64,000 nucleotides of DNA from Chlorops oryzae (lineage: Eukaryota; Arthropoda; Insecta; Diptera; Chloropidae). Where the stretch lies: positions 2,426,190 to 2,490,189 of the forward strand of contig CM035808.1 of NCBI GenBank assembly GCA_020466095.1, in the 5' to 3' direction. Made by a program: the position numbers and the translations under genes. Shown here piece after piece: positions 1-12,978 of this stretch (the stretch's first letter is position 1; each line of letters opens with the position of its first letter). A model generated the notes under the pieces. It saw only the letters and a program-made list of their open reading frames with translations. It was not told the origin of the DNA and ran no database searches.

Positions 1-150
1 GTGTTACCACCACCACGTCGACCTGTTGGTGATGAACTCGAATTGGCTCCTTGTGCTGTGCGCTTTTTCGGTGGACCGTTTGCACTTGCTTTCGCTGTTC
101 CACGATGCTGTCGGTCAGCAACTATCGGGCGTTTTTTGGGTCCCATCCCC
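1..150 (-). CDS. Partial basic coding exon at the window edge, unknown gene
   Basis: On the minus strand a poly-pyrimidine tract and CAG acceptor (151-153) precede an open frame that runs off the window. An in-frame ATG lies at 146, a few bases after the acceptor, so this may be the first coding exon after a 5' UTR intron. The visible ~48 residues start MGPKKRPIVADRQ and contain a second PPKKR cluster, then Ser/Gly/Arg-rich sequence (SSSS, GRRGGGN). The two Pro-Lys-Lys-Arg clusters resemble nuclear localisation signals. No domain is visible and I do not recognise the family. Coding status rests on the open frame, the acceptor and a GC content above the flanking DNA. Confidence 0.45.
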
Positions 151-725
151 CTGAAAACAAAAAAAAAGAAAATGTAGAAGAAAAGTGGTGAATAATCATC
201 TTTAGAAAAAGAAAGCTATTGGTTAAAACAGTTGTATCATTAGTGTATTCGGGACTTCAATTAATTGAACCCAAAAAAAAAAAAAAAAGCCCCTTTGAGT
301 TGAAAGAAACGATGGGTAATTAAAGCCTCAATTTTTTTTAATCACCTAAAAGTTTTTACGTACTATTAAACAAAGATAAAGTTTCGTATTCGTCAAAATT
401 AAATTCAACTCATAGAGAGACACAACAAATTTCAAATCTGAACCATCGTCAACCTCAGGGATAATGCATCTCTACGCAAACCAATAAATCTTGACTAAAC
501 TCTTGTCTGTTCAACCTTTTCACGCAGCACACAATGTGTGAGAATATCACTTCAACGGAGGGTTTGGAACGGTAACGGGCACGTGAGCGAGAATGAATCC
601 GCCTTGCCGGAAAGACATGACAACGTTGCTCCGTTAAATACAAAATGCGCCTAAAAACCGAGCAAAATGGCACAAATTCAAATGTCATGCAATAAGAAAC
701 CTGGCCGTGGCCAGGAAAGGAGATT
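151..725. other. Non-coding AT-rich DNA, no gene seen
   Basis: Poly-A runs lie near 155-170 and 273-288. The part from about 470 to 720 is less AT-rich and could hold 5' UTR or promoter sequence for the possible exon at 726, but no core promoter motif is clear. Confidence 0.4.
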
Positions 726-951
726 ATGGCAGCAAGGTTTCATCGCAATTTCGCAATGCTGAGTAGATTAGCAAGCACGCAGCAGCAGGAGCAGCAGGAG
801 GAGGAGCAGAAGCAACAGCAATTCGAACAAAGTGCTGCTGGTTACGGCATGGATGGATTAGGTGGCATGGGTGGCATAGAACATGAAGTGGCACGGCACG
901 TTGACTACAATGTTACAACAACCAGCGAAGAAGCGAACGGAAATGTGGCGT
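726..951 (+). CDS. Possible first coding exon, Gln-rich N-terminus, unknown gene
   Basis: An ATG at 726 opens a 75-residue frame starting MAARFHRNFAMLSRLAS, followed by a Gln/Glu-rich stretch (residues ~19-37) and a Gly/Met-rich segment. An upstream in-frame stop makes this ATG the first possible start. The frame ends at a strong donor, GC|GTAAGT at 951-952, so the stop just after it would lie in an intron. The CAG-repeat character, amino-acid composition and donor favour a real exon, but no downstream exon was found; the next DNA holds a LINE relic. The N-terminal Arg/Phe/Leu-rich part could be a mitochondrial targeting sequence, but this is inference. Confidence 0.35.
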
Positions 952-1485
952 AAGTGTTGAGCTATGTTTGCTTCAAAGAGCGGAAACGGATGTGCGCGCC
1001 ATGCTATGCTACTCTGTGTGTTTGCTCTTGTGTTTGTACTTTGGGTAAGTGTTCGTACGCTCTTGTCAAGTTGTGAGTTGTTAGTGTAAAGTGCGAAAAG
1101 TCATGCTTCAAGCTTTTGCTCAGCTCCAGATAAGAGATATCCTGTCGACAGACAAAATATGTTTTTTCTTCTTCTCTCAGTTGGTAGGAGGACATCGATT
1201 TTTGACCGAAATGGAACTGCCAGAAGATCAAAAAAGTATTTTGGCATATGAAACTTAAACAGGATCCAGGGTGCGATCGGATTTTCTATTGGTGTTTAAT
1301 ACTACATTTTTTCAAATGTTAGGCCCTTCGGAAATAGGGTGTTAGTTATAAAATGAAAATTTGCAATATTTATCTCAAATAAAAAAAATTGAGGATTAGA
1401 AAATGCAGAATATAAATACTTGATCGATTAGATCATAAAATTATGACATACAATTTTGATTGTAGATCCTGAAAATTCTTCTTAA
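952..1485. other. Presumed intron or intergenic DNA
   Basis: Nothing recognisable apart from AT-rich sequence; it leads directly into the 5'-truncated LINE. Confidence 0.4.
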
Positions 1486-3350
1486 ATGTTTCCTAATAGT
1501 CTCTTTGGTGAAAAACTTGAAGCATATTTAAAGGGAAATTTTTTAGTTTTCATTCATACGGGAGCAAACAGACTCACTGTGAGGACAACAAAAGGATGTC
1601 CCCAGGAAGGTGTATTATCCCCTCTTCTTTGGATCTTAGTCATCGATGATCTGCTACAGATCCTCGATGAGAACGGGTTCGAAGTTCAAGGCTTTGCAGA
1701 CGATCTGGTTATTGTGGTTAGAGGCAAATTTGACTCTACTATAACCGACCGGATGCAACTAACCCTTGAAATCACGTCTGAATGGTGTCAAGAAAAGGGA
1801 CTTTCGATTAACCCAGCCAAAACCACTGTAGTACCCTTCACCAGAAGACGAAAGCTCAACCTTGGGGCTCTTAAACTCGGTGGACAGGAACTAAAGATTT
1901 CCGATGAGATGAAATATCTAGGGGTTATCCTAGACAAGACACTTAATTGGAACCAGCATCTATCGTATATCTCAAAGAAAGCCGTGTAGGCGATATTCAC
2001 GTGCCAAAGGCTTTACGGTAAAACTTGGGGAGTACGACCTAAGATGATGGCGTGGTCCTTCAAAACAGTCACCTTACCTATGCTCACATATGCATCCTTG
2101 GTATGGTGGCCTAAAATAAATCAAAGAAAGGCTCTGAATATCCTGAACAGGATATACAGAATAGCCTGCTTTAGTGTGACGGGGGCGATGAGAACCTGTC
2201 CACCTACAGGCTTGGGATTGCTAACAGGGCTAACACCTCTTCACATTGTGACTAAAAGAGAAGCAGCCCTTGCAGCACTCAGGCTCCCTAACTTTTGCAG
2301 TATGAGGGAAGGCAACCTCACATTGCATATGAAGGCCCTCGAGATATTTTGGGACACCCCATGACTGGGGTTATCAGACAAAATGCATAAAAAACACATT
2401 TTCTCCCGAGATTATGAGGTGGTCATAAGTGACCGCGACTCATGGAGAAACAACAACATAGAAATCGCAGAAGACTCGCAGAAATGGTATACTGACGGGT
2501 TCAAAATGGATGATGGCGGCGTGGGAGCGGGAGTTTTCGGGCCAAACTTCCAAAAAAAGGCAGCTGCTATAGGAAAAACATAATGAATTTTTCAGGCGGA
2601 GGTCCACGCCTTAGAGCTGTGCGTCAGAGAATTCATACGAAGGAACAACTGTCTTCTCAGACAGTCAAGCGGCCCTAAGAGCCTTATTGGCATTTACCAT
2701 ACACTCTAAACAAGTTTATGAGTGCCACGGGCTCCTTCAAACTCTATCCAAGAGAAACAAGGTAACTCTATATTGGATACCGGGGCACGAAGGACATGAA
2801 GGCAATGAAAGGGCGGACTGCTTGGCCAAAAGGGCCGCCACGAATCCCTTCATTGAGCCAGAACCTTTTTGCAGAGTTAACAATAGCTTCAGAAACGACC
2901 TGATTAGAAAATGGGAAGAACGTAGCCTCAATGAGTACTGGAGATCCCACAAGGGCATGCGGCAGGCAAAGAGGCTCATTTACCGGAGGACTATCAGGAC
3001 GGAAGCTACACTACACCTAAGCAGAATGAATATTAAAATCTATACTGAACTTTTAACGGGGCACTGTAAGCTGAAATATCACCAGAAAAAGATGGGAGTG
3101 GTAAACGAGGATCTCTTCAGACTTTGCAATTCGAAGCAGGAAACAGCAGAGCATGTTTTGTGTACATGTCCTGCGGCGGCAAGGCATAGACTTGTGTGTC
3201 TAGGGGCAATAATAATAGGCCCTCAAACAATTAGTCGTTTTAGTCCCTTGGAAATTTTAAGATTCTTTAACAGACTTAAATTATACTAAGGAATACGGTC
3301 GGCACAAAAGATCTTTTAGGTCGTAGTAGGCCTTAGTAATAATAATAAAA
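1486..3350 (+). mobile_element. I-like non-LTR retrotransposon, 5' truncated and decayed
   Basis: Consecutive open blocks in shifting frames encode the second half of a LINE ORF2. The first block (1486-1989) has reverse transcriptase motifs: CPQEGVLSPLLW, then the catalytic FADDLV and an MKYLGVILD thumb motif. The second (2044-2364) carries the post-RT region with PMLTYASLVWW. Next is an RNase H domain split by frameshifts: WYTDG near 2490, FSDSQAAL near 2660, and WIPGHEGHEGNERAD in the block starting at 2687. A C-terminal Cys/His motif (CNSK..ETAEHVLCTC) and a stop at 3287-3289 follow. The 3' end at about 3330-3350 is a short (TAA)n tract, as in the I clade. Stops and frameshifts show it is dead. 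Endonuclease and ORF1 are absent. Confidence 0.9.
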
Positions 3351-4564
3351 AATTACGACCAAACTTTTCAAGACCGATATGAAAATTATCCTGTAGCCAA
3401 TCTAGCAAAAGCAAGAATAGGGATTACCCATATTTATCAAGTACTTTCAGGAACGGCAGTCGAGATTGTGTTAACATTCGATACACAATCGGATTGATCG
3501 ATTATTTTCATATGGAATGCTAAGATTTATTATTCGATGCAAATCAATGCAAGCCAATTAATTATATTTTTTTTTTTTTTGGTTTTGATGGTGCAACTTG
3601 AGACGAATAATGAAATAATGGAAACACCAAACAACAAGTGCTTAACTTGTTTACAATAGTCCGAGACAACGTTTGCGATTCGAACTTGTTTTATTTATTT
3701 TTTTATTTATTTTTTTATTTATTTTTTATTTTTTTTTGCCAATGTCCGTCCGTCCCCAGAGTCAGTCATACGAGGGGACGTGCTTCAAATTTCAAATGAA
3801 TCGTAACGAAAATGCGATTTCCAAAGAAACACTTCATCTTATCTGGAATTGAACCAAAACAAAGCAGAAAAGTACCCGAGCCCGACCTTCTAAACTATTA
3901 ACAACGATTTGGAATTTGAACGCAAGTGTAAGACACAACAGCAACAACGACAACGACAACAACAATAACATGAACCGCATTATATGTAAATGCAAATAAA
4001 TCTATTAGCGCAATAACAACAACAACAACATCTACAAAAACCTACAAACATTTTGTTCATAAAAGAACTAAATGAGCTGAGCTTGCCCTAATCCGATTGG
4101 AAAGCAAGCATTGAACAAAGCGTACACACACACACACACACACACACGATTACAAAAGTCAAAGCAAAGCAAAAACAAGAACAACAAAAAAGAATCGTTA
4201 AATAGGCGGTAAGTGCAAACAAAACTGACCATAGCAAACAGCACAACAACAACGGCAACAACACGATTAGTAATAATAATGAGCAATTATTGGGCAAACG
4301 ATAAAGTGATACGAAACTATTTCCGTTAGCTTTATTCAATGAAGATTAATGGATACAAAGCAACAGCCAACTTTGTGGACGATTAGTGTTTTTGGCATAT
4401 ACGACAATACGTCACGCAACGTTTTGACTAATTCGGCTTTGAATCAATGAATTATTTTGCAAAGCCAGAGTTGTCATTACATTTTCAATGTTTGCATTTT
4501 GAATTTGTAGTGATCATTATGGAAACATTTTCAATAAGATTAAAACGTATTGAGACAAATTTTT
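3351..4564. other. Intergenic, simple-sequence rich
   Basis: Holds T-rich tracts near 3567-3580 and 3690-3737, CAACAA-type repeats (3940-4030) and a (CA)n run near 4127-4147. No coding exon was seen. Confidence 0.5.
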
Positions 4565-5431
4565 ATACCCGACACACTCTGTGTCGAGGGTATATTGCGT
4601 TTGTGTGGTTGTGTGTAACACCCCGAACCAGTCGAGATAGACCATACAAAATATAAGTATATATAGAAATGATCAGCGTCACCAGGAGATTCGATTTAGA
4701 CATGTTCGTCTGTCTGTCCGTATGTCTGTCTGTCTGTCCGTCTGTTTGTATACAGTTTTCTTATCGAAGGAGTTGAGCTATCTTGACAAAATTTGGTATG
4801 CGTGCTCACGGGGAGATGAGGACCCGATCGGACCATTTTTAGGGTTACCTCCAGTACTTGGGTCTGTTACGAAAATCACAAAAAATGCTCTAAAATCGAA
4901 GTTTTTCAAGATATTTTGATGAAATTTGATATTTGATCATATTTAAAGGCCAGTAATATGATTTACAAAAATTGTAAAAGTGGGCGTGGCCGAAGGGCGG
5001 TTTTCGAAAATGTTCTCCTACACCTGAAATTCAAATGGGACTTGAACATAAGATGACACGTATGCTTCCTTTGAAGTCATTAACATCCTTCCAAAAAATT
5101 TCTTTGATCGGTCTATTATTAAGGTTACCTCCAGTACTAGGGTCCGCCACAAAAATCCCAAAACTGCCTCAAAATCGGACTTTTTCGAAATATTTTAATG
5201 AATCTTAGAATTTGAGTGTATATTTAAAAGCCTCCGATTATAATTCAAAAAAAAAAAATAGAAGGTGGGCGTGGAAAAGGGGCGGTTTTCATAAAGAAAT
5301 TTAACAAAAGTCAATATATGGGGCCCCATATGGCCTTAAATAACTCTTGATATGAAAAACAATCTGAACATGTGTGTCTGTGTCGGGTATTCTATTGTCA
5401 GGCTCGCCTGACTATAACACCCTTACTTGTT
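4565..5431. mobile_element. Interspersed repeat family X, copy 1
   Basis: Begins with a short palindrome, ATACCCGACACA...TGTGTCGAGGGTAT, then a GTCTGTC-rich stretch. Inside are two diverged copies of a ~240-bp module with AAGTGGGCGTGG and a CTCCAGTAC block. It ends with TGTGTCGGGTATTC, the perfect palindrome GTCAGGCTCGCCTGAC, and CACCCTTACTTGTTAT. A second long copy lies at 31635-32621 and a decayed end at about 47180-47392. No protein is encoded. The hairpin near the 3' end recalls Helitron-like elements, but the expected CTRR terminus is not clear, so the class is open. Confidence 0.75.
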
Positions 5432-5896
5432 ATCCTTTGTCTTGTTCATAAGTACTATCTTACAATTCTTTTTTCTTCCTTTCGCGCTAGCGTGTTTAGT
5501 ATACAATAGCTAAATTAGTTTTAAATCTACCTTTTTTAAGGGCCGTTTGCTACTGTTCCGATTAAATTTTTTCATTCCGAAAAACAATTTTATGAAAATT
5601 TTGACATTTTGAGGGGATATCGTAACGAAAAACTTTAACCGGAACAGTAACAAATAGGCCTAATTCTACCTTTATAATCAAATTTCTGACTAGCCCAATT
5701 TCAATTAAGATAATTTCTGTCTTTTGGGTTAGGATATCAACAAATAAATCAATTCAAATATAAATGGCCGTTTTTTGGCCACATTTAACAACTCAATAAC
5801 TTTTTTTGACCACCCCTAAAAATGGAGATTTTTCAACTTTTACCCCAGGTCACCCACCCTTTGAAGTATGACATTCTATAGTCGATTATAAAAGCC
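5432..5896. other. Intergenic, no gene seen
   Basis: AT-rich sequence; part of it (about 5540-5650) looks repeat-derived but no ends could be set. Confidence 0.35.
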
Positions 5897-6404
5897 TAAA
5901 ATCCAATATTGCGAGAGCCCGATGCGAGAGTGCGCGACGTCACGAAAATGTTTCGCGTGACGCATTTCAATCTCCAATGAGAGTTTTGCGTCACGCAGAT
6001 GATAGCATAATTTCGCTTCTAGTAATGCAATATTTGAACCGAGTACCAATCTAACGAGTACCGGTTACTCATAAAAGTTATACGCTATCACTTGAGTTTA
6101 AATTTTAATTCAAAATTTTCAAAATGAACCAAAGCTCGCAAAACATTCTAAAAGCTCTTTTTCACGGAACACCGAACAGTTTTTGTTTTATTAGTTTAAA
6201 CGAGTACCCAATAGCGAGTACGCAACATCATTAACCTGTCAAATTGGCTCGCAACGAGAAATATTAAATTTTTCAAAATTTTCTCGCTACGAGGTCTCGC
6301 AGTGCGATACATTGGAGCTTGAGCCATACGATTGAATGTATTGAAATTTGTATGCGTCTCGTCTCGCGCTCTCGCATCGGGCTCTCGCAATATTGGATTT
6401 TGGG
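5897..6404. mobile_element. TIR element (MITE), ~508 bp
   Basis: Terminal inverted repeats of about 35 bp start AAAATCCAATATTGCGAGAG and contain GCCCGATGCGAGAG. The flanks TAAAAGCC (5889-5896) and CTAAAGCC (6405-6412) look like a slightly decayed 8-bp target duplication, which fits a hAT-like non-autonomous element. No transposase is encoded. Confidence 0.75.
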
Positions 6405-6412
6405 CTAAAGCC

Positions 6413-8403
6413 TTGATCGTTAAAGAGTTTTTTGAAGTCATTATTTCTCAAACAATGCTTGCAATGTTAGGAAATTTCGGAGCATTTTTATATTGTTATG
6501 TATTGCGAAAAGAAGTATTCACATTATCGGCCTATTGGGATTAATTGCTGCAAAAATCGGCTCATTGCACAGAAAGTGGGATTCCAGCTTTAAATATCAA
6601 TGCAAAATATTAAAAAAAAAAAAAAAATAATAATAAATAAAATAAATATAAATAAAAAAAAAGCAGCATCAAATTCGAGAGCATAAAAATACTCCACAAA
6701 AATTTTTGATTTTTTTGCCGAATTTTCTTTTGTTTTTATTGTATTTGAAAGCTTTATTACTCGTAAAATATGCCGCAATAAATTGAGATCTGAACTGAAT
6801 TCGAATGAATTCAAGAGAAGAAAAGAGACAGCAACAGAATATACATACCACCATTCACGACGAGAGCCAGGGGGCGAGCGCCTAAGCGCCAAACAGCATG
6901 CAACAGTTTATGTTAGCAGAATGTCAGCTTATTGCCCCATATTTCGGGTATTTTATTTACATTTATTCATATTTGCTTTAGGATTTATCTCGTCGAGAGA
7001 TGAAAAATTTTGAATATTCGAAAATTATTCATTCGAGGTAAATAAAACGGAATGGGCGGCGGAAGTAAAAAAAAAATGGAAATGAATATTTCATGATTAA
7101 ATAAATATGATTTTAAAATGGATCGAGTTAATATTTTTGCGTAAAAATTCATTCAGAAAAAGGAACTCAGATCTAATTTCAATTAACCCATTTGAGCCCT
7201 CTGTCCTATAGAAACGAAATTTTTCAATATTCGCTTAAAATCTTGGTGTTAATAGTACATAAACAATGAATCTATTTCATAAACACCCAAAATTTGGTAT
7301 TGAATTGTCACTTTAACCCTTTAATGAATTAAGTAAAAATTCAAATAGAAATATGTTTGACGATTTACAGGTATTGGCGATGTTGTAAACAGTAAATACT
7401 ATAAATCATTGAAATTATATGAAAAAGCAATTTATTCCTTAAGCGTTAAAAGGTTAAAAATAGTATAAAAAAAATTTTTTTTTAATCACTGCTCGTTCAT
7501 ATTTTGATATTGGTTGGGCATGGTTTTATCACCAGAAATGATCGAAAAAATATTTGCGGTTCTTATTTGGACGTAAATGTGGGAATTTGTGGTTTTGATA
7601 GTTTCAATTTCCATTTTCAACACGATACTATCAAGAAAACATTTAACGGAAACACTAACAAACGGATTAACCCATGCATGCCGTAAGGGAGCGATTGCTG
7701 AAAAGAGTAAATGGAATGTGGCATACGTCTGTAGGAAAAAAAAAAGAACAAAACTAGTCTTCCCGGAGTACTCCTTGAAGAAAACAAGAGGTTTGTTGAG
7801 ACCATATAGTACTATAGATGGCACTTGGCAAAAAACGTGTGTGTTGAATTGAAGTAGGCCCCCTGTGCATGCATTCTTATGGAAAAATCGAAAACGTAGC
7901 ACGCCCCCTGAAAATTCCGGTGCCGGTCTAACAAATATTTTATAATCTCGTAACATGAACTAAAATTTTTGTTAAAAATCAGATATATATAAGTGTTAAT
8001 CAATAGGTTTTTCATAAGAACTCATTATCTTTTACAGCAAAATATGTTATTTTTATACAATTAAAAATAACTAGATAAAATTTTGCTCATATTATTGAGG
8101 AACGCTAAAGCAGAGTACTCATGCGTCGAATATGACCGATTCTAAAAAAGTTTGAATTCCACCACAGAACAGCTGACATAAAATATTCAGTGATATCATA
8201 ACTAAAATTGATCGATACATAACTAATGGCTCAAGTACTTATGACATATCATGATATATAGAATGCATAAACTATATATTTTTGGATCTCTTCTGAATGA
8301 AAAAGGTACAAAATTGCATTAACTTTCATAAAATACTAAAACAAGTTTTACATTAGAAAGAAAACATAAAAAAATATCATCGCAAGTATGTTTAGTTACA
8401 AAA
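6413..8403. other. Intergenic, repeat-derived, no gene seen
   Basis: Long open frames here (for example 7486-7956, minus) have no recognisable domains or plausible codon pattern. Poly-A/T tracts lie near 6610-6660. TTAACCC near 7185 and AAGGTTAA near 7450 may be the eroded ends of a TTAA-type MITE. Confidence 0.35.
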
Positions 8404-8407
8404 TTAA

Positions 8408-9142
8408 GGGGGTCTTCTCATTGAGCAACTTTTTTTTTCGACTTTTTTTTTTGCATTTATTTATAGCTTGGGTAGTTGTGAATATGCCCCTAAAAGGATT
8501 TTTTGAAATTCGAAATAGTTTAGAGGATATAGCCTTCTTTGTCGAGCAAGATCTGCGCTAAAACGAGTAATTTTTGCGTTGCTTCAAACTTTAAACGCGT
8601 TTATCTCGAAACCACGTTTTTCGAACTGGCGGCCATGATATCTCCAGTTCAACTGAACCGATTTTCATGAAACAAAGTGGAATCGACGCAGAATTGTCAC
8701 CATTCTCGGGTGAACCTCGACCATAATTTTAAAAAATTTTTTACAATTTTTTTTTTACACTAAACTACAAAAAAAAAAGCCCGAAATTGAAATTTTTTTT
8801 TGAATGGCCGCCATTTTGTCAAAAAAAATCACAAAATTAAGCTTGAGGTTCACCCGAGAATTACATCTATACTGATTATAACCCCGTTTTTTTTTCCATT
8901 TCGGACGCTCCGGAGACCCGGAATCGTGGCCGCCGTGACGGCACCTTTTTTTTCACCACCAACTTTGAAGTCTCATTACTTTTTGAACAGCCCACGTATC
9001 GAGGCAAAAAAAATTTTTTTATTTACTTTGAACCTTTTGTAATACAATAAATAAAAAAAGTTTTCAATTATTCTTTGCGTTTTCAAATAAGAATTTTTTT
9101 TAAAAAGGGTCCAAAAAACGGGTTTTCAATGAGAAGACCTCC
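8408..9142. mobile_element. TTAA-flanked TIR element, copy 1 (735 bp)
   Basis: Ends GGGGGTCTTCTCATTGA and TCAATGAGAAGACCTCC are near-perfect inverted repeats, flanked on both sides by TTAA (8404-8407, 9143-9146), the piggyBac target duplication. A second, eroded copy starts at 16181. No transposase is visible. Confidence 0.8.
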
Positions 9143-9146
9143 TTAA

Positions 9147-12100
9147 GTGAATACTCAAAAAATTATAGCATCACTAGTTCACCATGGAATTCGGTTGTTG
9201 TTGTAAGTGTTCCCTATATTACTATATGGTTGAGACTAAGACGATCGGACAATATGAGAGAAAGAGAACACTACTGAAGGAAATTATACCGGTGTAACCA
9301 TGCCCCCCACTCCCCTTTAAGACGGAATTTCCTTGAAAGTAGAACAATAAGTCAGAATCTACTTACGTTAGAACTAGACATAGGACAGATTAGAACTCTC
9401 CCACCGCAAAAAACCGAAGCGCAAGCAAGTCCTCCGGTGAAAATAACCTCTGATAGTGCCCAATAGATCCTTTCGCACAGAAAAGAAATTGTACATATTT
9501 ATCACTTCCCTTGCATAAGGCCAAACCCATCTACCTTACTGGAGACATGGATATTCTTTTTTTGAAAGGGTTAAATCAAAGGTAAAACGCAAGAAGGCCA
9601 AGATTCACTCAGTCGAAAAAAAAACTTACTTTTCATTTTGAAAATCACGCGAAAACTGACAACCTCAGTCTAGCAGTATCGGCGAAGAACTGATTTGCAA
9701 AATTAATTTTTTTATGGCTAGAGTGTAGCATCGAACTCATAAAATTGTGAAATGGATTTTCCTGTGAATTTCCTGCGACCTGTAATTCCATGGAAAAGGC
9801 TATTGCGTCAGTGTTGCATACAACAAATCGCAATCTTCCTGCTGGTATACCTACATATTTGCTTGTTGCAGCATCCAAAGCTCAGGGGCAAAGCTGTGGG
9901 TGGACTCCCTATTTTACATGATTCTCATTTATAATGGAGAAGTATATGAATTCATCCCATAACGAAATTAATGGAATTTTCCATATTGAAAACTTTAACT
10001 TTGAATGACTGTTCTTCCGATTGGTGAAAAACTAGAGAAGGGGCGACCAATCGAAAAGTTCCAATAATGAGAGCTTTTTTTTTTTCAGGATAAACCAAGC
10101 CAGCCGACTTAATAAATATATTTTCTATATACTTTTATTCAATTTTCCTCTAAAGTATTTTTTTTTTTTATAAATAATTTGACCTAATTTAAGAAGTTAA
10201 GTGAATTACCTTAGTCCACGAGCAATCTAAGGAAGCTCGATGGGCTTTTCCGTAGCTTTCATTTGCATTGATATGATTTTTTTTTTATCTGTGTGTGTGC
10301 TTGTTATTTTCTGTTAGCACGCATAAAAAGATTTAGCGCCAAATGTTTTCTAAGTTTATAAAACAATTTTGTTTTTGCACTTGACTTTTCTCTTCACATC
10401 GTGGTTTTTTTTCTCTCTTCAGGTTTATAATTCAAGATTTAGAAATTCTCGAAGCATCGATCGAATGCTTTTCACTGAAAAAATGAAGAGATTTAATTTT
10501 ATTTAATTTTCCCCGATTTTAATTGAATTTTTTATTTTTTTTTTTTTTTTTTAATTAAATATTCTCTCTTTCGATCAACTGCAAATAAATTTTTTTGCGT
10601 CTGGCAGCTTCTTCCGAAAAGGTAAACAACGCACACTCACTCACAATCGCGCATAGATACACAAACACAGTCCGTCGTCTAAGCATGGTTGCCGTTCTTC
10701 CGTTTCGCTTGTAAATGCATCGGCAGAGATTTTTTCTTTTTTCAATTCAATTTTTTTTTTTTCTGAGATAATTAAAATATTTTGTAAAAAAATTATTTTT
10801 TCTTTTGATAGAATTTTTGTAAACGAGAAAACCTCACTGAAGTGATAATTATTAATCGACATGCTGATATTTTTCTGAACTTACTATTCTACCACATATC
10901 TTTGGGTATTTTCTAGCATGTCAAAATTTTCATGTGGCATCCCTACTTTGTTTTTTTTTTTGTTGTTGGGCCAATAAGAAAATCTATCTACAACCTTTGT
11001 GAAGCAAAATGAAGAAAACAGAGACAATTTTTTCTTCAATACACCTCTCTTTTCGCGCTCTCACTCTCTCTCTCTCTCTCTCTCGCTCGCTCACACTCTC
11101 TCTTGAACCAACCCCTTTGCCGCCCACCTCGCGTAAAAATCGTTTTTCAACTTAAAAGTCACATTTCATTAATCAAATATTCATTGGAATCCACTTGAAT
11201 GCACAGTCCACTTCAATTTTTTACATTTAATTAATAATGTTTGTTAAACATTTGAATCGTATTAAGCTCCCCGTTATATGTTCCGTCCTAACTGGAGCCC
11301 GAATGAGCCCGAACTGCTTGTGCTCTTCGTACATAAGAAATCGGAATGCAACTCTGAATCGCTGCGACGAACTTCAGTACCCTTTGTGTCGCGGGGAGCG
11401 GAAGGCGGCCACAAGCAGCGTTGCCATAAGTGAACGAAGATTTTCTTAGTAGTTTTTTATTAAAAATCTTCAATTTTTTTTTTGTAGCAAAATATTGTAC
11501 TCAAAAAAATCTTCAAAATGAAGAAATTTAGTTTTCAGCATGATTTTGATTCGTATTAATTATTTTTGCATTAACTTTTAACAGTAAAATTTTCATTTTG
11601 GTTACTTTCCAGCCGACATAAAAAATTGTAATGAGGCCTTTAACACTGATCAATTAATGACCGTAAGTTCCCACTTTCGGACGAGCGAAGTGCGAGGAAA
11701 TGGAGAAAAATTTAGCATTCTCTCTTTCCTACGTATGAACACGAATTCAACTCCAAAAGCAAGTAAATAGAATTGACAAATGGAAAACCAATTTTAAAAA
11801 GCTGTTGCTGTCAGGAAGGCATATTTTTATGTTTTTCAATAAAACCAAGAAAATTCAATTCGGTTTTTATTTTATATGAAATTGACGATTTTTTGGCCTC
11901 TTGTTATGGCAGCACTGCCGCCAAAGTCGATGGTGAAGTTCCGCTAAGCTCCATTGGCTCCTAATGCGTTCTAGCCAGATCAGCCAGATTACTAAGTTAT
12001 AATCGAAATCTAAACCGAACCCTGAAGCTAAATAATTTCAAGTAATTTTAGATTAGTAATTTTCAAAAATTAAATAATTTTGCATTTTTAATGCTTTTAA

Positions 12101-12386
12101 ATTAATAAATGTGATATTTTTATACCATTTTCTTCAACGCGAAAATTCATTGACATATATTACTATATATGTCACTCTCATAGATTTTGGGCGGGACATT
12201 TCGCGCCAGTTAGAAAGAGATGTTACTCGGCAGGCAAAAAAAGAGCGAGACAGAAAAACTTTTGGTGAGTACCTAAGTGAAAAATTCTCATTTTGGTGGG
12301 TACCCAAGACCGTGGTGGGTACCCAAGACTGTGTTAAAAAGAGCCAAAATAGAAACGGCTCCTGAGTGACATATATAGTTATATAT
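9147..12386. other. Long intergenic stretch, no gene seen
   Basis: Holds T-rich tracts (10080, 10160, 10530-10550, 10750), a (CT)n tract at 11057-11102, and a locally GC-richer patch at 11270-11440 without a convincing protein. Two tandem GGTGGGTACCCAAGAC copies lie near 12294-12329. Confidence 0.4.
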
Positions 12387-12658
12387 CAGGGGTCGGCAAA
12401 ATGGGTATGTAATTGTGTGAGTGAGAGCAGAGCGGCTACTAAAAATAGCCGAAAATAAACAAAAAAAATGCTGAAACTAGCTAAAAATAAAAGCTAGAAG
12501 TAGCATAAAAGAGCTGAAACTGACGGAAAAAGCTATAAATTTCCGCATACCCGCTCTCGATGTTGCACGCTCGGCTGCTCCCGTCAAACTGAGACAAGAG
12601 CGTAAGCAATACGTGTGAGTGGCTGTCGCAAAAATTGTTCCTAGCGTGCCGACCCCTG
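12387..12658. mobile_element. hAT MITE, CAGGGGTCGGCA family, copy 1
   Basis: TIRs CAGGGGTCGGCA and TGCCGACCCCTG are exact inverses, with a perfect 8-bp target duplication TTATATAT (12379-12386 and 12659-12666). These are standard hAT hallmarks, and similar ends are known from Charlie/Buster-type hATs. The interior is non-coding. A diverged relative lies at 34372-34582 and shares the ~40 bp before its right end. Confidence 0.9.
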
Positions 12659-12978
12659 TTATATATGTTCATTGATTTCATCATACAGTAGTTTCGCTAT
12701 ATAAGAAACTCGTATATAAGAAAAACCCGCCTTTAAGAAACTGTTTACCAAAACCAAAAACTCTTTTTGTATGGAAAAAATTTTTATAAAAGAAACTTGG
12801 TTTTTATCAAAAATTTAACATCCCTACTTTCAAATATCGGGAGTTTATACATATAAGAAAAAAATTTCTTATAAACGTTTTTTTTTTTTATAAGAAAGAA
12901 TTTTCTTATAAACGGGTTTTTAATAGGAAAAAACCGGTTATAAGAATGAAATTTCTTGGCAAAATCGACTTTCTTATA

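Noticed and set aside
2737..2979. Minus-strand open frames over the LINE
   Set aside because: They are shadows of the plus-strand RNase H and C-terminal coding sequence.
7486..7956. 156-codon open frame, minus strand
   Set aside because: No domain, overlapping frames on the other strand are also open, and the amino-acid pattern is that of translated AT-rich DNA.
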